Shown here in pieces: positions 47,597 to 60,900 of a stretch of DNA of 64,000 nt. Source of the stretch: Apostichopus japonicus (lineage: Eukaryota > Echinodermata > Holothuroidea > Aspidochirotida > Stichopodidae); contig NC_092569.1 in NCBI RefSeq assembly GCF_037975245.1, forward strand, positions 36,002,168 through 36,066,167, given 5' to 3'. Positions within the stretch are counted from its first letter, which is position 1; every line of letters starts with the position of its first letter. The notes beneath the pieces are model-generated. The model saw only the letters and a list, made by a program, of their open reading frames with translations. It was not told where the DNA came from and did not search any database. The translations under genes and the position numbers were made by a program.

Positions 47597-49178
47597 TTTT
47601 TAAGACAGAGCTGGACCGTCGTGCTATCTAGAATGATGACATTGATATAATGAAAATGAAAATAAAAAATGAAAATCCATTATTTGTCAGTGAACAGCGG
47701 GTGAATACTAAATAGAGCAACAACTTCATCGGTTACAATCATTACGGAGGCGTTCATTTTTAAAATCACGTTTCATGTGTATTTCCATTCATTAGGCTCC
47801 ACATTTTTATTGCACTTACACATTTCCGTTGTTTGCTATCTAGCGATACTAATTTCAAGAGATATTCATATATGTCAATAGCCTATATTGTAGTTGAATC
47901 CTTAGTAATATTGTAGTGCAGAACCCTTCATATCAATATGTGTAGATGATCAGTAAGGTCAATTGAAGCTACCGTAGAATAAAGCATTATGCAGTATCCT
48001 AGCATCCCTCGATTGGTTTCGGCTATATTGTAAGTCGTGGCCCCATTAACTAATTGCCATTATATGCAAATTAACACAATGCATAACTCGTTGCTACATA
48101 ACTAACTGGCAGGCGTTGTTGATCAAGACAACAGTTTTCACAAAGGAAACATATCTTATGCTGGCATCATAAAATTAAATTATGTTCATTTGGGAAGACG
48201 GTCCCTGAAAGTTGCCATCTGTATGTCATAAACCAGGTGGCATTAGACACTGGTAGAAGGTTTACTGCAATGTTAAAAAGTGCAGCAAAGCTGCAAAAGT
48301 TCAGCTGAACTTCTTACTAAGAAATATATTTTGATTGGCAATATTTCTGAGCATTTCATTCATTTATTTGTGAGAAAAATGTAAGACAATATCAGGCGGG
48401 ATAACGGTGTCATTTTCTTTCCTCCTATCCCCTTTTCCTTCCCTTATGCTCCTGCTTAGCAGACAGAGTTTGATACAATGTTAGAAAGTTGTAAGTACTT
48501 GGTTTGGAAACGAAACATAAGGATAAGTGTTTTATTTATTGAAATAAACAATGATAAAAGTTTGTAATAAATTTGAAAAGTCTAAAGTACGCTGTAATTA
48601 CTGCTAAGTTGTTTTCTCGAATACTTAAATGAAGAGCTGCCTTTTTAGTATCTTTAAACCAGAATGGAAAACTGTATTGAGGTTTGATGGATGATTTCAT
48701 CTTAACAGGATATAAGCCAATGTTATCCTTATAAGATGAAAAGGTTATGTTCATATGATTTCTACAGATACTGTTGACCCCCGATGAAATTTGACCAGTC
48801 ACAAAATGTATCCATTTATACTCAAAATGACACCTCACGGAAGTAGGACATTTTTCATTGTTACATTTCCTTAGCTAAAGTGGTAACAACGTTGGACTTT
48901 ATAAGCCTTAAATTAATATCAAGGCGTTTGTCCAACTCAGAATGAATAACCTACATGTTTCCGTTCTTGAGATAAGGTACTATGTATATATAAGGTTTTC
49001 ACTGTTTTATCCCGTTGACTACATATGACTTTTGACCTCCAATAACATCAATAAGGGTCCTTATCTATAGGCAACCACATGCCAAGTATAAGAGTTGCAT
49101 ATGATACACGTTAGAGATATAGGTGGTACAAAAAGGCAGCACACATACAAAAACATATACAGACTCAAACACGTCATC
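47597..49178. other. Interval upstream of the RTN4IP1-like gene
   Basis: No recognisable coding feature. The region just above 47596 should hold the promoter of the minus-strand gene. A 100-codon open frame on the minus strand at 48536-48838 has no family resemblance that I can see. Confidence 0.45.
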
Positions 49179-49937
49179 ATGAGTTCATCGGTTGGATCGT
49201 CGTTGAATCTATACTATAGCGAACCTATTTTAAAGAAAATTGAAGATATGAAGAACTAACTTCCCAGTACAGCCATCATCGGTACGTTCGACGCCACTTC
49301 TCTTTACACTAATATCCCTCATGCTGAAGGTATCGCAGCTACCTGTGCAACCCTGTCCAAGAAGGTCCACCCATCTCTGACATCAAAGTTCTCATGCAAC
49401 ATGTTCTCACCCCAAAACCAACTTCACGTTCATGGACAAGCATTACCTTCAAAGACACGGGACTACGAGGATGGCGCCTTCCTTTGCTTGCCTGTTTATG
49501 TCTAGCTAGAACGGATGCTCCGTCGCAGCGCCCTACCGTCCTCTTATATGGTGGCGCTACATTGATATCATCCTTCTTCGTTTGGACCAGTGATGAAGAA
49601 AGCCTTTTCACCTTCATTAATCACATCAATTCCTTACACAGCACCATTAAATTCACCTCTGATTACTCTCACCAACAGGTTAACTTCCTCGATGTGACTG
49701 TTCGCAAGGAACACGGTTCTCTCTCTACAGACTTATACACCAAGCCCACAGACACACACCAGTATCTACATTCTTCTAGCTGCCATCCCCGGGCCACCAC
49801 TGCAAGTCTGGAATTACCCGCAGTCAAGCACTTCGTCTTCGTCGTGTTTGCTCTAAAAATTCCTCTCTCATTCGTCATACAGATGTTTTAATAAAACACC
49901 TTATTGTCAATGGCCATAGTGCCAGAAGAAATGCATG
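49179..49937 (+). pseudogene. Penelope-like element reverse transcriptase relic
   Basis: Across frame changes the translation gives GTFDATSLYTNIPHAEGI, then MDKHYLQ, RMAPSFACLFM, FFVWTSDEES, INSLHSTIKFTSDYS, VNFLDVTV, LYTKPTDTHQYLHSSSCHPR and finally a frame-shifted SGITRSQALRLRR. This order is typical of Penelope-like reverse transcriptases. A stop precedes the TSLYTNIP motif, and at least two frame changes plus an internal loss (the segment around the catalytic aspartates is deleted or scrambled) show it is dead. No GIY-YIG endonuclease portion was seen. Confidence 0.82.
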
Positions 49938-49954
49938 AAGCCATTCAGAGAGTC

Positions 49955-50215
49955 CGCTCCCTATCCAGGTCTTCTACATTGGTAGTGAAGGTCAAAATGG
50001 GATGAGATTGCGACGACAAGCTCCCTCTGGTTGTTACTTTCCACCCAAATCTTCCTCCTCTTCATATACATATATATATAGTTATATGCGGACACACTAA
50101 CCACTAGGCTATGGACGCTGATTGTATGTCCAAAGCTTCGAAACCGGTAAGGAAGGTCGCAATTCCACTGTAGGCGTTTGTCACCTGTATCGAACAATAC
50201 TAGTTCTGTTTTGGT
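49955..50215 (-). repeat. tRNA-related SINE, copy B
   Basis: Inverted relative of the repeat at 45985-46185, sharing TATCGAACAATACTAGTTCT and the segment around CTAACCACTAGGCTATGGACGCTGATTG. It abuts the Penelope-like relic on its left. The A-box side is better preserved here than in copy A. Confidence 0.65.
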
Positions 50216-52488
50216 GACATAGTTGCCTTACTCTAGAGATCAAACATGATTTTAACCAACTCGAAGTCATTTGTGATTCCTAAAAGCCGGATCTCGTAAG
50301 TTATACTTTGAACAGACTTTTCTTAATGAAATGGAGGTAAACGACAAAGGCGAATTAATATATATAATTGAAATCGTAAGGAGTTGAAAAATCCAGAACA
50401 GTTATATCTATATATACATATATATGCATGTGTACTTTACTAATAAGCAGAAAAAAATAACCTACCTGTAGTATGCTAATATAATACAATATTCGGTTGA
50501 TGTCGAGGTTTTGTTCAACGAGTTACCAAAATTTATATGTTGCTTTGATGCAGCTGAAGTATAAATGAAGTGGAAAACTTTACACACAAACCATTTATGT
50601 GTATGCTAAAACAGTTTATGCATGTTAAATGCTCGTTTTTCTTGTATATCTGATTCTAGATTTTATCACAGATGGTCGCTCTAATATTTTAACACCTACA
50701 CAAGTGTAAAACAAATTACACGATATGAGCCATAAAACAAGTGGGGAATGTAAACACCTATGTTTGCTTGCACGCCATATTGCAATGCGGTGCTGGTAAC
50801 AGTGAGTTTAAAGAAATATTTCATATGGATAGTCTGCATTAATATTAATCTAAACTAATTGCTTTCGTAAATTCTCATACCCAACTGAGCCTAACGCCAG
50901 ATGCGGGACTGTTATTGTACATGACTGAACTTAACTCTAGGAGGCCAGACTGCTATGCACGTGACTAAACATAACGACCGTGGCCGCGACTGCTTTTGAA
51001 TCGAACTGAAGCTAACACCATAAAATGGGACTGTTTGTTGCATCTACATGAATGAGCCTATCACCAGAAGAGGAAATGTTTTTGCACCTTAATTCATGAT
51101 TTGTATACCAGACTTTAAGACCGATCACAGAAACGGACCACGCCCTCTATTTTAGCGTATTTTTTGTTCAAATTTATCTATCATTAAAGTTAATAAGTCA
51201 ATTTGAAGCTTTCAGCGGAAGCGAGTTATTTATATATAAACATATCTTCTATAGGGACATATGGTAAACTATGTGTACGTTTGGGTGTCTATACCCGTAT
51301 ATCGAAATGTGAGGGTATAGAAATGAATTAATTTTTCTCAAATTGGCAAGTAAGTTGAACTTTCGAGTAAAATAAATAAGCTAGTTATATAGGTGTTTTC
51401 AAATATATAATAATGGTCTTCCAGTGCAACTCATTATACCGTTACGTAATATTACAAACAAGTTGAAAATCATTTCAAATATTTGACTTTAATATGAGTT
51501 CAAATTCGATTAACTTTGTATTTGGGACTAATAGAAATTATGATGGAATTATTGAATAAATATTTCTAATTGATTCTCTCAAAATCAGCTCCAATTTTTC
51601 TAGCAGTTCCCGTGTGGTCATACACATGAAAGACTAGACGTTTGATAAAGTTTAATGTTTGATAAACTCTATCTTGTGAAAATGTGACATTTGCAATAAT
51701 CGAGAAATTCTGATGTTCGAGTAATTGGAGAGGTTTGCACTTACAACATTAAACGTCAGGCCAACTTACTTTTACACAACCTTATAAGTTAATATGCGAA
51801 CAAACATTTTCCCAAATTATCAGAATTACACATTGGTTATTTGAACCAGTTTGCCATATGTCACGTGATTTAAAATCCAACAGATTGTGCTCATGGTTAC
51901 CACTTTCATTTTTTAAAGTTTATTTTTGGTTTCCACATCATTTTTTTGTTACCAAAATCAAATCTAAACATCTCAACTGATCCACTCTGAGCCCCAGTCC
52001 CATTTTCATCGAGACTGTAACCGTATGATCATGATGTTACGTCATTATGTGTGTCACATATTATTTGGAAAGGGGATAAATACTGGACATGGTCAGGCTA
52101 AAGGCCGAGAACTATACTTGAGATAAAATGTGATAATTAATTAGAATTACTAACAATGATATATCTGGAAAATAGGAACTTATATTGACTTATTTTAGAC
52201 TGTAGACGAACATACGTATATTGTACCTAGTGTATGCAAACAGCGAGATTCTACAACAGTTACGTCATCAATACACTTTGACATTCTTGCTTACGTCATG
52301 TTTATACCGCAGTTTAAAAGTGCCATCAAGATAAGAAAATCGTTACCCTAATCAGTGGACATTAAAGAAATTAAAGAAATAAGCAAAAATAATGAATTGT
52401 TTAGTTGTGTTATTTCTAAATTTCACCAATTTCTGAAGAAAATGATTAGATGAAACTTTTAAAGTCAACTTTATTAGCGATATCTGCG
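50216..52488. other. A/T-rich interval without recognisable genes
   Basis: No family similarity or convincing open frame on either strand. Short TA-rich stretches occur near 50060-50080 and 50405-50425. Confidence 0.5.
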
Positions 52489-52700
52489 TTAGTCCTTATG
52501 TGGCGACATGCGAGATCCCCACATATATAGGACTTGTGAATATTGTCGGTATTGGCGGTCATTATGTGGCAGTGTTAGGATCGCATGATAGGTAAAATGT
52601 TCTTGGTCATTATGTGGAGGTGCTATTAGTGCCACATAAGGACTTAAACGGTTCTTGGTCATTATGTGGCGATAACTTTGTGTTCACATAATGACTTAGG
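52489..52700. mobile_element. Short foldback repeat with CATTATGTGG motifs
   Basis: Several copies of TTGGTCATTATGTGG lie in one orientation. Inverted copies occur near 52635 (GCCACATAAGGACTTA) and 52684 (TTCACATAATGACTTAGG). The left edge (TTAGTCCTTATGTGGC) and the right edge are inverted relatives. It looks like a small non-autonomous element or its remains. Confidence 0.5.
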
Positions 52701-54035
52701 TTTACATAATTTTTAATGCATTTTCGTCGTTCCATAGTCATGTTCCGGCAATGGTTACCTCTGCAGGCGGACGTGTACTACTCTCATTGTGGTGCGATAC
52801 CTCAGTGTAACGCAGTGGTATAATCTCTAGCAAATAACGTATGTACGAGTATGGTTACAATGATTAATACTCTCCGCCTGTTATTCTTCTTTTCATTATT
52901 CTGCTGGTAGGTTTTCGTGGATAATCTGTTTGCCTTTTATCTCTGTTGGGTGTTATATACAATGCTGCAGTTTACATTATAACGTTACTTTACTCTCACC
53001 GTGTCGATTCGGTTTTCAGTCATAGTCTGTCCATCTCACAGCTTATGGTGTAATTACTGCTGGTGGGTACGTAAGGCATTACACGTATGTTATAGCTCAC
53101 TGTAATGCAACAGATGAACAACGTATTGTGTGCCAAACAAGATACTCTTTCTTCTGTTGCTCAGTACCGACTTTAACGCAAATGCTTGTTGTTAGACTAT
53201 CACACCTGAAGCTATTTAGTCTGAAAAAGGTTTCTATTTCGGGATAACATCAATCTTCTGATCCCGTCGACAAATTGATATCGACTTTTCACACTGTAAC
53301 GAATTATTTTTCTTACTACAGGAACAGTTCAATCGGAGAATATACCTTTTTAACACATTTCTTGGACTAAGTGAAAGTTTTGTGTATACATCACTAAATC
53401 TCATAAGTATTGTTCCCAGATATGCTAGCAAGTCAAATAACGTACGAACACCCATATTTAAACTTCGACATGGCATTTCAGCACTGTCAGGCCTCAAAAC
53501 TGTTTACCTTCCTTTTGGGTGGGTGGGGGGGGGGCACCCCAATGTCTTCGAATAGTTGCGTGACAGTCCTTTCAGAAAAATAGCTTTGAAGACTTTTAGC
53601 ACTTCTTAGCACGATAATATTTGAAGCCAATATCGACGACCAACTAGAACATAAACTAATTGGGAATCAGTTGCACGTAAACTGTACGGCTATTGGGGAG
53701 AGGTATGCACCCCGCCCTTTCCACCCCCCCCCCCACACACACTGAACGTAGATATTAACACAACTTTAGGTTTAGACCTAATTATAGATAGACCCAACGT
53801 GTAGCCTAAATATGCACCAATTCACTTCGTTCTCGAAGAACCTCAGTGACACGCCCTCTCCCTTTTGAAATCATCAATCCGGCCCTGGTTACACCACATA
53901 AATGCTAGCGACTGCCGCGAACCAATGTGAAATTTGTAACCAATCCGTGGGCCGTAACACCTAGGTTAAATATGTACATATATATTCCCGTGCAAAAAAT
54001 AGAAGTATTAAACGAACGTGGCATCATCGGGACCT
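52701..54035. other. Interval without recognisable genes
   Basis: No coding feature recognised. Poly-G and poly-C runs occur near 53518-53535 and 53720-53745. Confidence 0.45.
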
Positions 54036-54043
54036 GTAACACC

Positions 54044-55241
54044 CAGGGACGTCGCTAGAGGGGGGGTGTGTGGGGGTGTCTCACCCCCCCAATCTTGGTA
54101 AAAATTACGATAGTTGGAAAATTTGAGTGCGACAGTCGGAATTTCCGACTGTCGGAATTTCCGACTGTCGCCAGCTTCAATTCGGAATTTCCGACTGTCG
54201 CACTCTAATTTTTCTGACTGTCGCACTTTTATTTTCATATGTTCTTGTAATTTGTGAGTGACATAAAATTTTCGATCAAAATTGACCTTTAATCAGTCAT
54301 ATTTACCACGTTTACTCGTCACATTGAGAAATTGTATCTCGCGATCCTTATACTCCACCATACAAAACTTCGTACGATTTTGAATACTCTAAAAAAAAAT
54401 ACAACGTTCGCCAGCTTCAATTCGGATAATTTATGTATTAATTTTGCTATTGGGTGGGTCGACCCTGTTCGCTTGCTTCAAGTAAGTTCAGGATATACAG
54501 GGACGTAGCCAGGGGGAGCAGGGGAGCGACTGCTCCCCCCTTTCAGTGTCGAAAAATATGTTTAAAAACTGTTGTTATTACACTGCTAATACACGGCGAT
54601 AACGATATTTGTTTTTAGGCCACTGCACATCTGGCTGTCTTACAAAATATGAAAGTTTATATTGTCCATCAGTTAAGTTCGTCAAATGTATTTCTGATAT
54701 ATTATGTAAAAGAACATGTAAAAGAATTCAAACAGGAAAACAAAATCTGCTGATAATATGATATCATATGATAATGATGAAACTGGCAACAAATTGCACC
54801 AGATCGCATCTAAGGACCTTCAATTGTTCAAAAATATCTCAAAGGGGAGGGGGACACCCCCTCCCCTTAGACCCCTCCCCCATAACAATCGCAAAATGTG
54901 TTCCCTCTTTCAAACTCCTGGCTACGTCGTTGGGATATATATTGTCTCTATGGTATACAATTAAAACGCCAATGCTAATCTATGGAAGCTTAAAAGTGCC
55001 ATCAACATAAGCAAAAACTTTGCCCCATAAGGTACAAATGTATCGAAAAAAGTTCGGAACATAAGTGCATTCGCGAAAGATGGGGTGTCTGACTGAAACT
55101 GACCGTATCGTTGACGATTAGTGCGGGGGTGGGGGGGGGGGGTACAAGGCAGCAGTCGGAATTTTCTGGCTCCAAAACCCATCCAGTTGGAATTTCAGCC
55201 ACTACACCCCCCCCAATCATCAGGCCTTAGCTACGTCCCTG
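54044..55241. mobile_element. hAT-like non-autonomous transposon, 1.2 kb
   Basis: The ends start CAGGGACGT on both sides: left CAGGGACGTCGCTAG, right the reverse complement of TAGCTACGTCCCTG. They are flanked by a perfect 8-bp duplication GTAACACC at 54036-54043 and 55242-55249. An 8-bp duplication with CAGGG-type ends is the signature of the hAT superfamily. The interior has related opposed ends (54500 GGGACGTAGCCAGG, about 54919 CCTGGCTACGTCG), suggesting a nested relative. No transposase frame. Confidence 0.82.
54128..54230. repeat. Cluster of GTCGGAATTTCCGAC palindromes
   Basis: CGACAGTCGGAATTTCCGAC and related pieces occur three to four times in about 100 bases. Each is palindromic, and the block as a whole is flanked by GAGTGCGACAGT / ACTGTCGCACTC inverted edges. 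It lies inside the hAT-like element. CAGCTTCAATTCGG also recurs at about 54413. Confidence 0.75.
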
Positions 55242-57953
55242 GTAACACCGTGTGAGAAATTACTGACTTGAAAGCCTTTATGATATATTTCATTCTAATC
55301 AACCAATCACCTATATTGACAGAGAAACTGAGAGTCATCGCCCTCATATATATCGCCACGTGTCTATGAAAGCACCGTAGCCGGCAGAACTTTTTTAGGG
55401 GGCGCATGCACAATTGTGCTTCCAAGTATAAAATTCTATGACGAAATTTAATTCGGCATTGTGCAATGCTGCCCTCTATTTTGGACGGCATCTTATGACT
55501 TTTGTTTAAAATCTGTGACACCATCTTGTATTTAGAAAACGGGCACTCTTCTTATGGTGTTCGAAAGAGGCCCTTCAAAAAGCCCAAAATATTGTAGCCT
55601 GTTCTAGGTATTTATATTTGCAGAGATTTTCAAATATGTACACCTTTTTGTTAAGACACTAATGTAGCAAACACAACTAAGTATTTTGAGGTTATGTGTT
55701 TGTGCACCTTTCCATATTGCACTTCAAATATTACCAGATATTTTAAACAGAGAGAAGAACAATATAGGGATTTAGAAAAACACAGAGGTACAAATAGGGT
55801 TTATCACATTTATTTCATCAAATCTCAAGATATTCTACAGTAATTCAAGAATCTGTGAAAACCTCAAGCCAGTAAGGCTTAAGGCATAACCCAATTTTCT
55901 TTTGCAAAGGGTAAACTACAAGGTCTTGCTAGGCTTGGAGAAACAGGGAATGGGCTACCTTCCATCTTCAGAGGTGAGTTGGGGGAGTGGGGGAAGGAGG
56001 AGGAACAAAACTTCTTCTCTCAATCTGCCACATGAGCATATCCTTTTAAATTGAATATTCATGAAACATGAATGTGTAACCACTCAAATTCAATGGTAAC
56101 ATTGGTTTAGTAATCCATTGTTTCAGTGGTGTTGAGTCACTTTGGCAGATTTGAACAAATGCTTTAAAGATTATGAAATCAGTTTTGAGTTATTCCACAA
56201 GAAGTCTATAACTTACTCACAAGAAATGGGGTTTGTTAATGAATAGAAATACTACAGAGATAGAACTGTATAGATATAATCATGTCCTTGTAGAAAACAA
56301 TTTACTGGTAACATGACATCTGGAGTGTGAATCCTGATAGTTTAATATTCAGTAAACCTGAAAGGAGAGCAATTCTAGTAAATAAGAGAGATCTGTAAAA
56401 CACTGAATGCATCTAAAAGACACTTTGTTACAATCTTCACAGCTGAATATATATGTCTCTCCATTTTTCCTGACGTGTTTGGAAACTTTGGAAACATTCA
56501 AGCCATGTTTATAGCCGATTGAATAATTTATGCAGGCCTCTTACGTTAATTGATGTACTTTGCATTTTCTTTTAATATTGATAAGTCAATGCGAACAGAT
56601 GTGTCTAGACACAATGTGATTTGATCTTTATGCAAGGTTAAATAAATAATGAACACTGGGTAAACTCTTCGTTCAGTTCCTTCATTGCAGACCTAACGTT
56701 TGCAGAACTAACGTTTGTCCAGTACCAATTAAATACTTCATTTCATAATGGGATCAATACTTTCATACTTTAATTTGATGTCACATAAACTATTGTCATG
56801 TCAAACATCATCAATATTGGCCACAAATTTTAGTCCATAAATATTTCTAACACTTTGCAAAAGTATCTTTCTGGGTGCTTCTGACCATCAAAATTATCCA
56901 CAAATATTGAGAGGTCTTCAATGAGAGACTTTTTGCCTCCTCTCTGAGGTCATGTGATAGGTCATGTGATAGTGAGTGGTGAAGTGACAAGCTTGTTAAA
57001 ACATTCACAATGAGTGACCTTTATTTGATTTCCTTCTATATCTGCTGCCAATACTGATGATCATTGTTACCAGAAGACAATCCTTGCCATGAACTTTGGA
57101 GTATAAATATATTAAACTTACTGTAGGCATCTGGCAACAAGGTAAATTCAGTTTGTAGGAAGTCAATACAGATGCTAATGTGAAGATAAGGGATGAAAGA
57201 TACAATAACTATAAGAGAGGGAGGGAGAGAGAGGGAGGGGTGGGAAGATGTAACTATAACTAAATCATAGAATTGGAAAGAAAGTGAGGTAAAACTACCA
57301 AGTGTACAACACCTGATGGAATGCGAACATTTTAAAATTCACAATTAGCACACAACATCAACCTCGTCAGCAGTGATATTACAGTGAATAAAACACTTGG
57401 ACAATATTTAAAATGCTTATATTTTTAAAAGCTTTAAGTGTCTTGGGGGTTTATTGCTATAAAATGTAAGTTTACTGTATTTTTCAGTTAAGGTGAACAC
57501 ATGATACTAGTATAAATCTGATGAATTCACATAATGACAACAGCTTTGGTACTTGCTGTAAACTCATTTTTGTGACTCAACACCACGACGATGCTCATGA
57601 AAGTAGCTGCCTATGGGATTAACATATGACAACAAACAAACTGTATTGCTTTGGTGGATTTAGAAATACCCTCTGAGGGAAATTTAACATTTAACAATTA
57701 ATCAAATTTTGAAATACATTTCAATAATAATAATACTGTTAAAAAAGTTTACAAAACGTACAAATAAAGCGAATCAGATATGAGATCAATATAAAATGTT
57801 TGGAAGGGATGCATTAAAAGAGAGATTGTCGTAGTTGTTATTAAACTATCATTACTGAAATTCTTCTCTGTTATTAAAATTTACGACTACTGTTGCTGGG
57901 TCAGATCAGTTCTGCGAGGGGAGTTGACTAACATGCGATGTTCACAGAAGGAT
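55242..57953. other. 3' flank of the laminin-type gene
   Basis: No coding feature. Part of it must be the 3' untranslated region of the minus-strand gene. Minus-strand AATAAA candidates (forward TTTATT) occur at several places, for example near 57021 and 55807, so the transcript end is not resolved. A G/A-rich GAGGGAGGGAGAG run lies near 57217-57242. Confidence 0.4.
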
Positions 57954-60900
57954 TCAGTTGGCAGGGCAGGATCGTAGATCAACCTCTCCAACTCGTCTCT
58001 TGTTTACTACCGGTTCAGACTTGCCGTTAATGACGATGTTTCTGATACAACCACCGAAGGATTCGTTCTCCAAAATGCCATCGTGAACTTCACCATCTGA
58101 AGCAGAAATAAGTTGAAATTGTAACACTGGTGATGTGAATGGACTTAGCATTTAGTAATCATATAACAACTAGCAAGAAAGGATTCCTGATTTACAGGGA
58201 AGCATATAAATTCTCTAGGTTATAACAAGAAGCAGCCAGTTGATCAAATACTAATACCACTCTATACTGTCCTTCAGAGCGTATGGACAGAATTAACAGT
58301 TCCTAACCTTTTTCTGATAGGAAACTGATATTCATACTGCTCATTCTGTCAGTTCGAGTGCTTTGAGGCCGGACATGAAAATACAGCTCAGAATAAACTT
58401 GTCCAAACTATGCATGAAGTTATCATCTGATTATGTGGCTTTCCCTATCACTTACTTAGCCAGTTCAGAATGGATTAATGACTCACCAGGAACACCACGA
58501 AAGTATAAGGGATTAATGACTCACCAGGAACACCACCAAAGTATAAGGGATTAATGACTCACAAGGAACACCACCAAAGTATAAGGGATCAATGACTCAC
58601 CAGGAACACCACTAAAGTATAAGGGATTAATGACTCACCAGGAACACCACCAAAGTATAAGGGATTAATGACTCACCAGGAACACCACCAAAGTATAAGG
58701 GATTAATGACTCACCAGGAACACCACCAAAGTATAAGGGATCAATGACTCACCAGGAACACCACCAAAGTATAAGGGATTAATGACTCACCAGGAACACC
58801 ACCAAAGTATAAGGGATTAATGACTCACCAGGAACACCAACAAGGTATAAGGGATTAATGACTCACCAGGAACACCAACAAAGTATAAGGGATCAATGAC
58901 TCACCAGGAACACCACCAAAGTATAAGGGATCAATGACTCACCAGGAACACTACCAAAGTATAAGGGATTAATGACTCACCAGGAACACCAACAAAGTAT
59001 AAGGGATCAATGACTCACCAGGAACACCAACAAAGAATAAGGGATCAATGACTCACCAGGAACACCACCAAAGTATAAGGGATTAATGACTCACCAGGAA
59101 CACCAACAAAGTATAAGGGATTAATGACTCACCAGGAACACCACCAAAGAATAAGGTATCAATGACTCACCAGGAACACCACCAAAGAATAAGGGATCAA
59201 TGACTCACCAGGAACACAACCAAAGTAAAAGGGATCAATGACTCACCAGGAACACCACCAAAGTATAAGGGATTAATGACTCACCAGGAACACCACCAAA
59301 GAATAAGGGATTAATGACTCACCAGGAACACCACCAAAGAATAAGGGATTAATGACTCACCAGGAACACCACCAAAGTATAAGGGATTAATGACTCACCA
59401 GGAACACCACCAAAGTATAAGGGATCAATGACTCACCAGGAACACCACCAAAGTATAAGGGATCAATGACTCACCAGGAACACCACCAAAGTATAAGGGA
59501 TTAATGACTCACCAGGAACACCACCAAAGTATAAGGGATCAATGACTCACCAGGAACACCACCAAAGTATAAGGGATTAATGACTCACCAGGAACACCAC
59601 CAAAGTATAAGGGATCAATGACTCACCAGGAACACCACCAAAGTATAAGGGATCAATGACTCACCAGGAACACCACCAAAGAATAAGGGATCAATGACTC
59701 ACCAGGAACACCACCAAAGAATAAGGGATCAATGACTCACCAGGAACACCACCAAAGTATAAGGGATTAATGACTCACCAGGAACACCACCAAAGTATAA
59801 GGGATCAATGACTCACCAGGAACACTACCAAAGTATAAGGGATTAATGACTCACCAGGAACACCACCAAAGTATAAGGGATCAATGACTCACCAGGAACA
59901 CCACCAAAGTATAAGGGATCAATGACTCACCAGGAACACCACCAAAGTATAAGGGATTAATGACTCACCAGGAACACCACCAAAGTATAAGGGATTAATG
60001 ACTCACCAGGAACACCACCAAAGTATAAGGGATCAATGACTCACCAGGAACACCACCAAAGTATAAGGGATTAATGACTCACCAGGAACACCACCAAAGA
60101 ATAAGGGATCAATGACTCACCAGGAACACCACCAAAGAATAAGGGATCAATGACTCACCAGGAACACAACCAAAGTAAAAGGGATCAATGACTCACCAGG
60201 AACACCACCAAAGTATAAGGGATTAATGACTCACCAGGAACACCACCAAAGAATAAGGGATTAATGACTCACCAGGAATACCACCAAAGTATAAGGGATT
60301 AATGACTCACCAGGAACACCACCAAAGTATAAGGGATCAATGACTCACCAGGAACACCACCAAAGTATAAGGGATTAATGACTCACCAGGAACACCACCA
60401 AAGTATAAGGGATCAATGACTCACCAGGAACACTACCAAAGTATAAGGGATTAATGACTCACCAGGAACACCACCAAAGTATAAGGGATCAATGACTCAC
60501 CAGGAACACCACCAAAGTATAAGGGATCAATGACTCACCAGGAACACCACCAAAGAATAAGGGATCAATGACTCACCAGGAACACCACCAAAGAATAAGG
60601 GATCAATGACTCACCAGTAACACCACCAAAGTATAAGGGATTAATGACTCACCAGGAACACCACCAAAGTATAAGGGATCAATGACTCACCAGGAACACT
60701 ACCAAAGTATAAGGGATTAATGACTCACCAGGAACACCACCAAAGTATAAGGGATCAATGACTCACCAGGAACACCACCAAAGTATAAGGGATCAATGAC
60801 TCACCAGGAACACCACCAAAGTATAAGGGATTAATGACTCACCAGGAACACCACCAAAGTATAAGGGATTAATGACTCACCAGGAACACCACCAAAGTAT

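Noticed and set aside
48536-48838. 100-codon minus-strand open frame
   Set aside because: No recognisable domain, no splice partners and no coding-like features; kept only as part of an unannotated interval.
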